A DNA stretch of 64,000 nucleotides from Algoriphagus marinus (GCF_001936475.1 NZ_MSPQ01000001.1:806001-870000); one strand, 5' to 3'; positions 52,097 to 60,926 are shown, counted from the stretch's first letter. Notes: generated from the letters alone by a model not told the origin. Program-made: numbers and translations.

Positions 52097-53803
52097 ATGG
52101 CCAATTTTAATATCGATGCAGACAAAGCCCTAACCTATGATGCGATTGTCATCGGATCTGGAATCAGTGGAGGCTGGGCTGCAAAAGAACTCTGCGAAAA
52201 AGGATTGAAAACCCTCGTGCTGGAGCGAGGAAGAATCGTGGAGCATGTTAAAGATTATCCAACCATGAATCTAGATCCTTGGGATATGGAATTCAGAGGA
52301 GGATTAACCCCAGAGCAAAAAGAAAAGCATCCCATCGGATTGCGTACTGGCTTTATTGGAGCAACTAACGAGCATTTTCACGCGAATGATCTCGAAAATC
52401 CCTACACGGAAGTGAAGCCTTTTCTCTGGGTGAGAGCTCATCAGATGGGTGGTCGATCGCTTCTATGGGGCAAGCAGACTTACCGTTGGTCGGATTTGGA
52501 TTTTGAAGCAAATGCCAAAGATGGGCATGGGGTCGATTGGCCAATTCGCTACAAAGACATCGAATCTTGGTACACGTATGTGGAGAAATTTGCAGGGATC
52601 TCTGGAGAGGCTTTAGGTCTTCCTCAGCTTCCGGATAGTCATTTCTTGCCTCCAATGGAGTTGAACTGTGTGGAAAAGCATGTAAAGCAACGAGTCGAAA
52701 AGGAATACAATGGCAGAAACATGATCATTGGTCGTGTTGCTCACTTGACCGAACCGCTCAATGGTAGAGGCAAATGTCAATTCCGAAACCGCTGTGATCG
52801 CGGTTGTCCTTATGGCGCTTATTTCAGCAGTAATGCAGTGACTTTGCCTGCAGCAAATGCGACTGGTAATTTAACGATCAGACCTTTCTCCATCGTCCAG
52901 TCCATTGTTTACGATGAAGCGCTAGGCAAAGCAACTGGGGTGAGAATCATCGATTCGGAAACAAATGAGGAAATCATCTATAAGGCGAAAATCATTTTCT
53001 GCAATGCTTCTACCTTAAGCACCACGCAAATTTTGATGAATTCCACTTCAAGCCGGTTCCCAAATGGCCTGGGCAATGACAGCGGCGAACTTGGCCATAA
53101 CTTGATGGATCATACCTATCGGGTAGGAGCCAGTGGTTTGGTGGATGGTTTTGATGATCAGTATTACAAAGGTCGAAGACCGAATGGAATCTACATCCCA
53201 CGATATGTCAATTTGAAAGACGGGCCTCAATCTGATAAATTTGTCAGAGGCTTTGGATACCAAGGTGGAGGAAGTCGTGCAGGTTGGGGTCAAGGCACCA
53301 ATATGGAAGACTTCGGGGGAGAATTTAAAGACAAGATCATGAACCCAGGACCTTGGGAATTTTTCATTACTGGCTTTGCGGAGGCCTTGCCGAACCATGA
53401 AAATAAAGTTTACCTCAATAAAGAAGTGCTGGACAAATGGGGGCAGCCAACCTTGTCCATCGATGCAGAATGGGGTCCAAATGAATTGGCGATCAATGCC
53501 CAAATGCGAATCGATGCCAGAGAAATGCTGGAGCGAGCGGGATTAAAAGAAATCGTGGACTTCGATAACAAACATGAAATGGGCTATGGCATCCATGAAA
53601 TGGGGACTGCACGAATGGGTAAGGACCCAAAGACTTCCGTGCTCAATGGCATGAACCAAATTCATGCTTGTAAAAATGTATTTGTGACCGATGGTGCAGC
53701 AATGGCTTCTTCCTCCTGCGTGAACCCTTCCCTTACTTACATGGCCTTGACTGCGAGAGCAGCAGATCATGCGGTAGCTGAACTTAAAAAATCAAATCTC
53801 TAA
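52097..53803 (+). CDS. GMC family oxidoreductase
   Basis: A 568-aa GMC flavoprotein. The FAD site is V-I-G-S-G-I-S-G-G near residue 18 with L-E-R-G near 48. A cysteine-rich R-C-D-R-G-C-P-Y-G lies near residue 233, and the C-terminal block has H-E-M-G-T-A-R-M-G near 495 and N-P-S-L-T. It oxidises a sugar or alcohol, passing electrons to a partner subunit. No signal peptide is seen on this protein; export could be in complex with the Tat-type small subunit encoded 3 bp downstream. Homologues form periplasmic glycoside 3-dehydrogenases; this substrate is unknown. Confidence 0.9.
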   Translation: MANFNIDADKALTYDAIVIGSGISGGWAAKELCEKGLKTLVLERGRIVEHVKDYPTMNLDPWDMEFRGGLTPEQKEKHPIGLRTGFIGATNEHFHANDLENPYTEVKPFLWVRAHQMGGRSLLWGKQTYRWSDLDFEANAKDGHGVDWPIRYKDIESWYTYVEKFAGISGEALGLPQLPDSHFLPPMELNCVEKHVKQRVEKEYNGRNMIIGRVAHLTEPLNGRGKCQFRNRCDRGCPYGAYFSSNAVTLPAANATGNLTIRPFSIVQSIVYDEALGKATGVRIIDSETNEEIIYKAKIIFCNASTLSTTQILMNSTSSRFPNGLGNDSGELGHNLMDHTYRVGASGLVDGFDDQYYKGRRPNGIYIPRYVNLKDGPQSDKFVRGFGYQGGGSRAGWGQGTNMEDFGGEFKDKIMNPGPWEFFITGFAEALPNHENKVYLNKEVLDKWGQPTLSIDAEWGPNELAINAQMRIDAREMLERAGLKEIVDFDNKHEMGYGIHEMGTARMGKDPKTSVLNGMNQIHACKNVFVTDGAAMASSSCVNPSLTYMALTARAADHAVAELKKSNL

Positions 53804-53806
53804 GCT

Positions 53807-54400
53807 ATGAATAGAAGAGACGCACTTCGAAAAACAGGGCTTTTGGCTGGATCTGCGGTAGCAGCACCAAGCTTGCTTTCCTTACTCCAAGCTTGTAGCC
53901 AGACTCCTAGACTGAATTGGACTCCGATCTTCTTGGATGAAAATCAGGCTTCATTTATCAGTTCCTTTGTGGATACTATTTTACCAAAGACAGAAACACC
54001 AGGAGCTTTGGATGTGAAGACGGATATCTTCTTGGATATGGTCTATGCAAAAACCTATTCTCCCGAAGGACAGGCAAAAGTGAAAGCAGACATAGACCAA
54101 TTCAATGCAGACTGCAAAGCCAAGTATGGAAAAGTTTTCGCCGAGTTAAGTCCGGAAGATAAAATTGCTTGCCTTAAAGATCAGGAAGCAAATACTGCCA
54201 CCTTCAATCGGGGAGTTTGGGGTACAGCAGTAGGCGAGCAAAAGCCTGTGGGATTCTATCGACAGCTGAAATCCCAAGCCCTTTGGGGGTATTTCAGTTC
54301 TGAGGAAATTGGGAAGAATGTCTTGAATTACGATCCGATTCCAGGAGAGTATCTGGGTTGTATTCTAGTTTCTGAAGTTGGTAAAGTCTGGAGTTTGTAA
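53807..54400 (+). CDS. gluconate 2-dehydrogenase subunit 3-like Tat protein
   Basis: A 197-aa gluconate-2-dehydrogenase-subunit-3 family protein. It starts N-R-R-D-A-L-R-K-T-G followed by a hydrophobic stretch ending L-L-Q-A-C, a twin-arginine leader joined to a lipobox. The body has I-S-S-F-V-D-T-I-L-P-K-T-E-T-P-G-A, the family signature. Known partners are GMC or molybdo-dehydrogenase subunits, which it helps export and anchor. It lies 3 bp after the GMC gene, and a terminator follows. Confidence 0.9.
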   Translation: MNRRDALRKTGLLAGSAVAAPSLLSLLQACSQTPRLNWTPIFLDENQASFISSFVDTILPKTETPGALDVKTDIFLDMVYAKTYSPEGQAKVKADIDQFNADCKAKYGKVFAELSPEDKIACLKDQEANTATFNRGVWGTAVGEQKPVGFYRQLKSQALWGYFSSEEIGKNVLNYDPIPGEYLGCILVSEVGKVWSL

Positions 54401-54426
54401 CTGGATTTAAAATTCCTTAACTAGTA

Positions 54427-54461
54427 AAAGCTGCTCAATGGTAAATTGAGCAGCTTTTTTT
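54427..54461 (+). terminator. rho-independent terminator of the GMC operon
   Basis: A 13-bp perfect stem AAAGCTGCTCAAT / ATTGAGCAGCTTT with loop GGTAA, followed by a T-run. It lies 27 bp after the stop codon at 54400, and 15 bp before the end of the convergent DUF1328 gene. Confidence 0.93.
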
Positions 54462-54475
54462 AGGATAAATCATCC

Positions 54476-54643
54476 TTAACTCTTCCAGACTTTTCTGCCA
54501 AAAATCAGAGTGAGTAAAAATAATACCACGAAGATAAAGAAGAGAATTTTTGCGATGGAAGCTGCTCCGGCAGTAATTCCACCAAAGCCAAAGATTGCAG
54601 CAATGATGGCTACAATAAAGAATCCTAATGCCCAGCGTAACAT
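54476..54643 (-). CDS. DUF1328 (YtjA-like) small membrane protein
   Basis: A 55-aa protein read on the minus strand from ATG 54643 to TAA 54478-54476. It reads M-L-R-W-A-L-G-F-F-I at the start, then G-F-G-G-I-T-A-G-A-A and a second helix ending L-T-L-I-F-G-R. This is the DUF1328 family: two membrane helices with a G-rich turn, about 55 residues. Members are induced by stress in several bacteria; the function is not known. It faces the CsbD gene divergently, 252 bp away. Confidence 0.85.
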   Translation of the reverse strand: MLRWALGFFIVAIIAAIFGFGGITAGAASIAKILFFIFVVLFLLTLIFGRKVWKS

Positions 54644-54895
54644 AGTTTTTATGGTTTTAGTTAATGATATTTCTCTTAATTCTGAAAATAAAGTGCCAAA
54701 GCTAAAATCTCTCTATTCCTCATTTTTTAACCAATTTGCTGTTAATCGCTGTGTAACCCAAACCGCAAAAAGAGTCGTTTTTTCCCCATCTTACCTTTAG
54801 TTCCGCCTAGAAATTGCCCTTATCGAGCTGTATTTGACTTGGCATCTTGATTGAATTGATATTTGAAAAGATAGTTAACCAAAACAGTAATAAAA

Positions 54896-55090
54896 ATGAA
54901 AACTGACGAAAAATTAAAAATCAAGGGGTCTTGGAATGAGCTAAAAGGGAAATTGAAGCAAAAATACGCATCACTTACAGATGACGACTTGATGTACACT
55001 GAAGGTAAGGAAGATGAATTAATGGGGAAACTTCAAAAGAAATTGGGGAAATCCATTGATGATATTAAGAATGAGATCAATGAACTCTGA
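54896..55090 (+). CDS. CsbD family stress protein
   Basis: A 64-aa CsbD-like protein. It has the family pattern [17 protein letters not shown] followed by [16 protein letters not shown] and a C-terminal helix. CsbD-like proteins are general-stress or osmotic-stress induced; the molecular role is unclear. It starts a small plus-strand group with the coiled-coil lipoprotein (40 bp on) and the YihY protein. Confidence 0.9.
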   Translation: MKTDEKLKIKGSWNELKGKLKQKYASLTDDDLMYTEGKEDELMGKLQKKLGKSIDDIKNEINEL

Positions 55091-55130
55091 AACATTAACC
55101 TGATTAATTTAACTGTTTACCAACATCAAA

Positions 55131-55562
55131 ATGAAAATTAAACTAATTGTATTGGCATGTGTATTTTCAACGGGAATAGCCACTAGCTCATGCAATGAGA
55201 AAAAAGCCGAAAAAAATGAGGATGATATAGTAGAAGTCCGAATTGATTTCGAAGCTGAAAGGAACGAAATGCGTCAAGAAATAAATAAACTTGAAGCTGA
55301 AATCGACAAAGAAATAGAACGGCTTGAGACCAATCGCGAGAAAGCATCAGCTCAAATGAATGCTGAAATAGACGAAAAGCAAGCAGAACTTAGAGTTCAA
55401 AAGTCCAACTTGAAAAAGGCAGCAGACGATCTGGAAAAAGCTTCCGAAAACACATGGGATGATGTCAAAACTTCAGTGAACAATGCAACTCGAGATATAG
55501 AAAAAGAGTGGAATGACTTAAAATCCAATCTTGAGAAAAATTTTGAGAAGGAAAATAATTAA
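55131..55562 (+). CDS. coiled-coil lipoprotein, stress-cluster member
   Basis: A 143-aa lipoprotein with signal A-C-V-F-S-T-G-I-A-T-S-S-C (acylated Cys near residue 21). The rest is almost purely charged and helical, with E/K-rich heptads from about residue 40 to 100 and an amphipathic end (W-D-D-V-K-T-S-V-N-N-A). It looks like a single long coiled coil, similar in style to small apolipoprotein-like stress proteins. I do not recognise a named family. It sits between csbD-like and yihY-like genes. Confidence 0.7.
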   Translation: MKIKLIVLACVFSTGIATSSCNEKKAEKNEDDIVEVRIDFEAERNEMRQEINKLEAEIDKEIERLETNREKASAQMNAEIDEKQAELRVQKSNLKKAADDLEKASENTWDDVKTSVNNATRDIEKEWNDLKSNLEKNFEKENN

Positions 55563-55627
55563 CAAGAAAAATTTAAAATTTAAGTCTGTTAATTAGTCTT
55601 TTTCATTTTCAACCCTCCGACAATTTT

Positions 55628-56542
55628 ATGCATTTTGCCAAAACACCGAAAAGACTGTGGCAAATACTTAAGAAGTCAACCCGCAGTTTCTTTAAGGAGG
55701 ATGTATTTACCTATTCAGCCTCCATTTCATTTTATACAATGTTATCCCTGCCTGCGGTGCTACTTATTGTGGTATCTGTGGCAGCGACATTTTATCAGGA
55801 AAATCGTATTGAGGAGGAGTTGATCGCTCAGATTTCCGGTTTGATAGGAGTCGACACAGCAAAGCAAATTGAAATGATTCTCGCAAAAGCAGCATTAAAA
55901 GAGGATTCTGCATTTTTAGCCAAAGTAGTGGGAATAGGAACTTTGATCATCAGTTCTACGACCGTGTTTTTTTCCCTTCAGACTGCAATCAATAAAATCT
56001 GGAACTTGGAAGCAAGGCCCGGAAAAAGCTGGATTAAATACTTGATAAAAAGACTTCTTTCTTTGTCTATGGTGATTAGCATTGGGTTTCTTTTAACGGT
56101 ATCCTTGATAGTCGAGTCACTTTTGATGATTTTCAAAAGAAATCTTCAAGCTTTTCTTGGAGATGTTTCCTCGACTTTGGTTCATATTGGTTCCGAACTG
56201 ATATCATTTGGGCTAATGTGGTTGATTTTTTCCCTTATGTTTAAGGTAATCCCCGATGTCTCTATCCGCTGGAGGAATGTTTGGATTGGGGGTTTGATTA
56301 CGACCTTTTTGTTTGTTGTGGGTAAGTTCCTTATTGGCCTGTACCTTGGTTCTGCCGCTATGATGGACCTGTATGGGGCTAGTGGATCTTTAGTTGTGAT
56401 TTTGGTTTGGACGTATTATGCTAGTCTTATTTTCCTTCTAGGATCAAAAATAACCCAAACCTATACTCAAGAGACTGAAGGGAAACCTCTAGTCTATGAT
56501 AATGCAATAGAAGTGGAGACTGTCATAAAAGAGAAGAAATAG
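55628..56542 (+). CDS. YihY/virulence factor BrkB family membrane protein
   Basis: A 304-aa inner-membrane protein with about six hydrophobic segments. The family pattern F-T-Y-S-A-S-I-S-F-Y-T-M-L-S-L-P is near residue 30, and G-A-S-G-S-L-V-V-I-L-V-W-T-Y-Y near residue 255. Despite old names (BrkB, ribonuclease BN) it is not a nuclease; its role, possibly in transport, is unsettled. It ends the plus-strand stress group and converges with the membrane-protein gene at 56585. Confidence 0.9.
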   Translation: MHFAKTPKRLWQILKKSTRSFFKEDVFTYSASISFYTMLSLPAVLLIVVSVAATFYQENRIEEELIAQISGLIGVDTAKQIEMILAKAALKEDSAFLAKVVGIGTLIISSTTVFFSLQTAINKIWNLEARPGKSWIKYLIKRLLSLSMVISIGFLLTVSLIVESLLMIFKRNLQAFLGDVSSTLVHIGSELISFGLMWLIFSLMFKVIPDVSIRWRNVWIGGLITTFLFVVGKFLIGLYLGSAAMMDLYGASGSLVVILVWTYYASLIFLLGSKITQTYTQETEGKPLVYDNAIEVETVIKEKK

Positions 56543-56584
56543 TCTTGAATATTTAATTCTGCCGCCTTACAAACAATAGAAGAA

Positions 56585-57016
56585 TCATTGATTTATCTTT
56601 TTCTCCTTTCTTCGTTTTATTTCCCAAAGAATAGCACCTCCTATAGCACCCAATGCAATCCCTCCTGGGCCTGTGATAAGAATCCCAAGTAGTGGCCCTT
56701 GATTAGATTCTGGCATAAAAATCAAAGGACCAAAAAAACCTATTATGAAAGCAAATACTCCTAGTCCAAGTGCTACTGTAAATATGTAAGTGCCTTGGGA
56801 GGGTTTGGTGTTATTATTAATACCAGTTTTTTTCCAAACTGTGTAAGCTAAATAACTCGCTAAAACGAAGCTTGCTATTCCTGAAATCACAATAATCCAA
56901 TTTGGCGGATCGCTACTAAAGGGTATTGAAAGTAGTCCTCCTAAAATCAAGGAGAAAAAATAGTAAGAAGCAATAAAGGTTAAAAATGAAAAAAGCAGTT
57001 GCTTTATTTTTTGCAT
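56585..57016 (-). CDS. hypothetical four-helix membrane protein
   Basis: A 143-aa protein I do not recognise. Four hydrophobic segments are visible at about residues 8-30, 40-60, 80-100 and 112-132. The last has G-I-L-I-T-G-P-G-G-I-A-L-G-A-I-G-G-A-I, a glycine-rich helix, followed by a basic tail (K-R-R-K-E-K-K). No catalytic motif is seen. It lies 30 bp downstream of the Nif3-like gene on the same strand and may be co-transcribed. Confidence 0.55.
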   Translation of the reverse strand: MQKIKQLLFSFLTFIASYYFFSLILGGLLSIPFSSDPPNWIIVISGIASFVLASYLAYTVWKKTGINNNTKPSQGTYIFTVALGLGVFAFIIGFFGPLIFMPESNQGPLLGILITGPGGIALGAIGGAILWEIKRRKEKKINQ

Positions 57017-57046
57017 AGTAGGTTTGTGTGAGCCCTACAAGGTACA

Positions 57047-57943
57047 CTAAAAAACATGTAACGAATTACCACTTGGAAAATGAGTGACTGCAACTTCGGG
57101 GATATTCTTCGAAATCCATTCTGCCATAAAAGCGGAACCGCCTTCCTCACTTGCGGAATGACCAATCACAACTAAGGAAAGTTTTTCACCCATTTCATTG
57201 GCATTGCGCACGTATTCGGGAGTTTCCCATTCGGGCGATTCCCCCACGATGATTACGTCAGGTTTTTCCTGCATCAGCAATTCGATCTGCCTTCTGCCGC
57301 CAATCGCACCTGGAAGAAGCAAAATCTTACTTACGATTTGATCCAAATCTCCCACATATCGAATTGATGGAACACCCATTTTATCCTTGATCTCATTGAT
57401 CAGATTTTTCAGGGAAGTTTTCGGTAAATGTAAGACAGCATTTTCTTGATAGTAATCATTCCATCCCAATTCATTAACCACTCCGGCTTGGACACCATCT
57501 ATAGTTAAGGAGTGTACGTAGTCATGATTCCGCCATACAGCAATTCCATGTTTTTCCAGCAGATCTGCTTTGAATTTGTAGACCGGATCATTTTCCAGCC
57601 ATTCAGTTTCATCTAGATGATTGTAAAAAGTGGGTTCGTGGACAATGATAAAATTCGCATTCAATTCAATTGCTTTTTGAATCACGGTGATGGTCGCAAA
57701 CATCGTAGTCATAATTCCTGTCACGACTTGATCTTTGCTTCCTGATTTCAAAGTGTCTACGGTTTTCTCAAAAGGAGCATTTGGAACGCCGGCGATGAAT
57801 TTATCCATAATTTCCTCCACGGTATATTCCTTTTTTGTTTGCTGAGCAAATAGCGAAAAGGGTTGGGAAAAAAATCCAGTTGCTATCCAAGCGGAAGTTT
57901 TCAGGATAAAGTCGCGACGTTGATTTGGATTTTGGGCTTTCAT
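57047..57943 (-). CDS. Nif3-like dinuclear metal protein with export leader
   Basis: A 298-aa Nif3/YbgI-family protein. It begins Q-R-R-D-F-I-L-K-T, then a hydrophobic run ending S-L-F-A-Q, a Tat-like leader not expected for cytosolic Nif3. Metal-binding blocks are I-V-H-E-P-T-F-Y near residue 102 and G-H-S-A-S-E-E-G-G near residue 262. The split metal site of the family is kept, though the first motif differs from the usual H-H-P. The insert between them is short. Function of the family is unclear (proposed GTP cyclohydrolase-like). Export is an inference from the leader. Confidence 0.72.
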   Translation of the reverse strand: MKAQNPNQRRDFILKTSAWIATGFFSQPFSLFAQQTKKEYTVEEIMDKFIAGVPNAPFEKTVDTLKSGSKDQVVTGIMTTMFATITVIQKAIELNANFIIVHEPTFYNHLDETEWLENDPVYKFKADLLEKHGIAVWRNHDYVHSLTIDGVQAGVVNELGWNDYYQENAVLHLPKTSLKNLINEIKDKMGVPSIRYVGDLDQIVSKILLLPGAIGGRRQIELLMQEKPDVIIVGESPEWETPEYVRNANEMGEKLSLVVIGHSASEEGGSAFMAEWISKNIPEVAVTHFPSGNSLHVF

Positions 57944-57970
57944 TTTGGAATTGATTTCCTCTAAAATATA

Positions 57971-58003
57971 AAAACCGAAGACGGAAAGGTCTTCGGTTTT
58001 TAT
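57971..58003. terminator. bidirectional rho-independent terminator
   Basis: A perfect 12-bp stem AAAACCGAAGAC / GTCTTCGGTTTT with a 6-base loop; A-T runs flank it on both sides. It lies 40 bp after the stop of the minus-strand gene at 58043 and just before the Nif3-like gene. Confidence 0.85.
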
Positions 58004-58042
58004 ATTATTTTGAAATAATACAATATCAGATAAGCAGAACTA

Positions 58043-58684
58043 TCAGTTCACAGATAGACCAGAGATCCAGATAAATCGCTTTCCCTCTGCGTTCATATGG
58101 TCCTGAGCGAAAGTCAAGGGGCCTACTTTTTTCTCATTTTCCCAAGTCCAAGTAGCACCTTGTTCCCCATTTCCTCTTCTGAAAGTCCATTCCAGAATCT
58201 TATTATTTTCATCCAGATACAGGTCATAAGCATCTCCTGGTGTGTAGCCATCCGCGGAGTTATAAATGATGGTTAGCTTCGTAGAAGTGGTTCCTTTCAG
58301 GGGAGAGCTAACTCCTTCCTCAGTCTCAAAAGTGTAACCAGAATCCCAGCCGAGCTGGAACGGCATCATCGCCCAATACTTATCATTGATAAACGCCTTA
58401 TCAGCTGGAGGAAGAGAGTCAGAAAGTAGGCTATAGGAATAGGTCGTATCCGGATCAGAATAGTCTACAGTTTGATCTTTCATATTCCATAGGTAAGATC
58501 GGGAAAGAACATTAACGGAGTCCCGCTGCACGTTCCAAGTGAAGCCTAGTGTATTTACTTGATCCATTTGATCAAACCCATAAGCCATGGCGACTTTCAT
58601 AGGAAGTGTGTCCGGGGTAGTTTCTTTTGGCTGGCAAGCCACTAGAAATCCGACAAATAATAAGGCAAGAATTAAGTTTTTCAT
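58043..58684 (-). CDS. hypothetical lipoprotein
   Basis: A 213-aa lipoprotein with signal L-L-F-V-G-F-L-V-A-C (Cys near residue 17). The body has alternating aromatic and polar residues (Y-L-W-N-M-K-D-Q-T-V-D, W-A-M-M-P-F-Q-L-G-W-D, L-Y-L-D-E-N-N-K-I-L-E-W-T-F) that recall LolA-like single-domain carriers. I cannot assign the family firmly. A TAACTTTG -7-like element lies 17 bp upstream (58708-58701), so it is probably transcribed alone. Confidence 0.6.
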   Translation of the reverse strand: MKNLILALLFVGFLVACQPKETTPDTLPMKVAMAYGFDQMDQVNTLGFTWNVQRDSVNVLSRSYLWNMKDQTVDYSDPDTTYSYSLLSDSLPPADKAFINDKYWAMMPFQLGWDSGYTFETEEGVSSPLKGTTSTKLTIIYNSADGYTPGDAYDLYLDENNKILEWTFRRGNGEQGATWTWENEKKVGPLTFAQDHMNAEGKRFIWISGLSVN

Positions 58685-58700
58685 AGGAGATGGTTTTTGT

Positions 58701-58708
58701 CAAAGTTA
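58701..58708 (-). promoter_or_regulatory. candidate -7 element of the lipoprotein gene
   Basis: TAACTTTG on the minus strand fits TAnnTTTG and lies 17 bp before the ATG. No good -33 motif is seen, and the SDR gene's 3' end overlaps the expected place. Confidence 0.25.
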
Positions 58709-58714
58709 ACAGGA

Positions 58715-59509
58715 TCAGGGATTAGTTTGTTTTTGAAGCCAATTTTTATACTTCTGGTATTCAAAGATTCCATAGCCGGTTTTTAGGAATCTAAAGAATC
58801 GAGTAAGGATTAGCATTCCTAAAAACAGCTTGGATGGAAAGATTTTCTTTTTCCTTTTGGCTGTTCCAGATAAGATTGTTTTTGCCACCCAGGCTGCAGT
58901 TTGTCTAGGGTAAGCTTTGGGAATATTGTGGCCTGCAGTATCAAAGAAATTTGTCTCGGTAGAGATCGGAAATGCCAATGTTACCCAATCTCCGGTTTTT
59001 TCAGACCAAATAGTTCTGGCCCATTGGAGCAAAGCGGACTTGGTGGCGGCATATAAGCTATAGCCCGGAATATGCCAATAGGACATAGCAGAAGCTGTGA
59101 TGATTAGTCGGAAAGACTTTTGGGGAAATAACTCACGCACCATAAATCCGATTTGAATGGGACTGTGGACATTGAGTTGGAACAGGCGATCCATTTCTTT
59201 CCAATTTTGATTTTCCGCAGGGCCATATTCTGCTTTACCCGCATTTGCAAAGCAAAAATCCACATGAGTCCAATTGGTTTTGACCCAGTCAAAAATCTGC
59301 TCATTACCATTTTTTTGGCTTAGATCAACCGAAATGATTCCTTTTACCTGGGGAAATTTCTTCTTTAAATCCACTAATTTTTGTTCGTCAATATCTACGA
59401 GCAACAGATTTGGATTTGAGGGTGTGATTTGACGGACGAGTTCCAAACCTATTCCGGAAGCAGCACCGGTTATGATGCAATTGGTTTCGGTATAGACTTT
59501 ATAATTCAT
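58715..59509 (-). CDS. SDR family oxidoreductase with C-terminal hydrophobic segment
   Basis: A 264-aa SDR. The cofactor motif is I-T-G-A-A-S-G-I-G near residue 14; catalytic Ser is in I-I-T-A-S-A-M and Tyr-Lys in Y-S-L-Y-A-A-T-K near residue 152. An acidic residue in L-L-V-D-I-D at the end of strand 2 suggests NAD(H) preference. A C-terminal hydrophobic/basic stretch (F-L-G-M-L-I-L-T-R-F-F-R-F) resembles the membrane-associated DHRS-type SDRs. It overlaps the ADC-like gene by 11 bp and is the last gene of the operon starting at 62645. Confidence 0.85.
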   Translation of the reverse strand: MNYKVYTETNCIITGAASGIGLELVRQITPSNPNLLLVDIDEQKLVDLKKKFPQVKGIISVDLSQKNGNEQIFDWVKTNWTHVDFCFANAGKAEYGPAENQNWKEMDRLFQLNVHSPIQIGFMVRELFPQKSFRLIITASAMSYWHIPGYSLYAATKSALLQWARTIWSEKTGDWVTLAFPISTETNFFDTAGHNIPKAYPRQTAAWVAKTILSGTAKRKKKIFPSKLFLGMLILTRFFRFLKTGYGIFEYQKYKNWLQKQTNP

Positions 59510-60167
59510 GATCCGAAATGGGGAAATTGATCCGAAAAGGATTGATTTTCACAGCAAGAAGCGGTTTCTGTAAACGGATATCAGGGAAAAAATCAGGATT
59601 TAAATCTTTGATTTTGACTTTGGCAAGTTTTCCCCATCCACTCCCGGATGGTTTGGTGTAAAAATCTGTGCCTTCCCAAAACTGATGTAAATCTATCGGA
59701 AGAAAGCTGGTGCTTGCTGGGAAAGGAATCCCAAAAGATTTCACCTCACATGAAAATACGACTTCATCATTTGAAAAGACTTTTATTTCAGATTTTCCAT
59801 TTTCTTCTTTCCATGAAAACGGTAAGGTGTTTTTAGGAATTCCCCAATTAGCTCTACCATTTTGAGTGCTTTCTTCGGAATCTACATAGATCTTGGTAAT
59901 GCTTTGTTTTCCAGTTGGAGAAAATTTACCCGGTATTAATAACAGTTCATTGTAAGGACCTACGGGAGAATTTTTGTAGTTGACCAGCATCAGATAGCCT
60001 AAGCCCCCTTTGAATTTGCCCTGAAGTCTAGCAGGAAGTTGACCGAAGGTCTCTACCCATTTTTTTGAAAATTTATAAACGAGAATAATCCCTTCCCCTT
60101 CAAGTTGCCAAGGGGCTGGAGCGTACTGGAAGAATTTTGGAGGAGGATTCTGGTTTTTCTCAGCCAT
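59499..60167 (-). CDS. acetoacetate-decarboxylase-fold protein
   Basis: A 222-aa acetoacetate decarboxylase (ADC) family protein. Marks are the P-A-P-W-Q-L opening and G-L-G-Y-L-M-L-V-N-Y near residue 60, then G-P-Y-N-E-L-L-L-I-P, the strand typical of ADC, and G-R-A-N-W-G-I-P-K near residue 106. The Lys of the ADC Schiff base sits in the W-G-I-P-K motif. ADC-like proteins include decarboxylases and others with aldolase or dehydratase activity. ATG 60167 is preferred over the upstream start at 60200 because it overlaps the upstream SDR's stop by 8 bp and precedes the domain. Confidence 0.75.
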   Translation of the reverse strand: MAEKNQNPPPKFFQYAPAPWQLEGEGIILVYKFSKKWVETFGQLPARLQGKFKGGLGYLMLVNYKNSPVGPYNELLLIPGKFSPTGKQSITKIYVDSEESTQNGRANWGIPKNTLPFSWKEENGKSEIKVFSNDEVVFSCEVKSFGIPFPASTSFLPIDLHQFWEGTDFYTKPSGSGWGKLAKVKIKDLNPDFFPDIRLQKPLLAVKINPFRINFPISDHEL

Positions 60168-60921
60168 AAGGTGAAGGGCTAACTGCGGTCCAGCCTCCAT
60201 CTATCACCAGGGTCTGACCGGTGATGTGCTTTGCTGAGTCGGATACCAAAAAAGCCGCAGCGTCGGCGATATCCTCTACATAGGCGGCTCTGCCCAGTGG
60301 GGTGAGCTTGGCCCATGTTTTTTCATAATCCTTATCAGAGGTTGTTCTGCTAGTCAAAGTTGCTCCCGGTGCAATCGTATTAATTCGAATTCCGAGAGGG
60401 GCTAATTCCAAGACAAGGTTTTTTGCCAGCATTTCTAAAGCAGCTTTGCTCATGGCATAGGCAGCAAGATTTTCATGACTTTGATGTGCAGTGACAGAAG
60501 AAGTAAGCAAAATCGCTCCGCCTCTTTTTTGTTCTTTCATCACATTTGCTGCGGCTTGGGTGAGAAAAAAACTCCCTACTTGGTTTACGCTGGTGACTTT
60601 CAGGAAATCCTCTCTTGAATATTCCAGAAAGTTCCCATAAAGGGTTATTCCGGCATTTGCGATCAAAACATCTACAGAGCCGAAGTTAGAAATCGCAGTT
60701 TGAATAAGCGAATCAATGATGTTTTGGTCGCTTGCGTCTCCCGGGACAGCGATGGCAGACATCCCAAATTGATGTGAGATTTTGTTACAAGCCTCTTCAA
60801 TCAAACCTGCTTCAAGGTCATTTAATACTAGATTCACACTTTGGGCAGCTAGTTTTTCGGCAATAGCCAATCCTATTCCCTGTCCTGCACCGGTGATGAT
60901 TGCGGTTTTTTTCTTTTTCAT
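60160..60921 (-). CDS. SDR family oxidoreductase
   Basis: A 253-aa classical SDR. The nucleotide site is T-G-A-G-Q-G-I-G near residue 10, N-A-G near residue 88, Ser in L-T-S-S-V-T-A and Tyr-Lys in Y-A-M-S-K. It ends G-Q-T-L-V-I-D-G-G-W, the usual closure. It resembles 3-ketoacyl-ACP reductase-type and 2-keto-3-deoxy sugar-acid dehydrogenases. It follows the dehydratase gene by 5 bp and overlaps the ADC-like gene by 8 bp, so the three are almost surely on one mRNA. Confidence 0.9.
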   Translation of the reverse strand: MKKKKTAIITGAGQGIGLAIAEKLAAQSVNLVLNDLEAGLIEEACNKISHQFGMSAIAVPGDASDQNIIDSLIQTAISNFGSVDVLIANAGITLYGNFLEYSREDFLKVTSVNQVGSFFLTQAAANVMKEQKRGGAILLTSSVTAHQSHENLAAYAMSKAALEMLAKNLVLELAPLGIRINTIAPGATLTSRTTSDKDYEKTWAKLTPLGRAAYVEDIADAAAFLVSDSAKHITGQTLVIDGGWTAVSPSPYG

Positions 60922-60926
60922 TTTTC

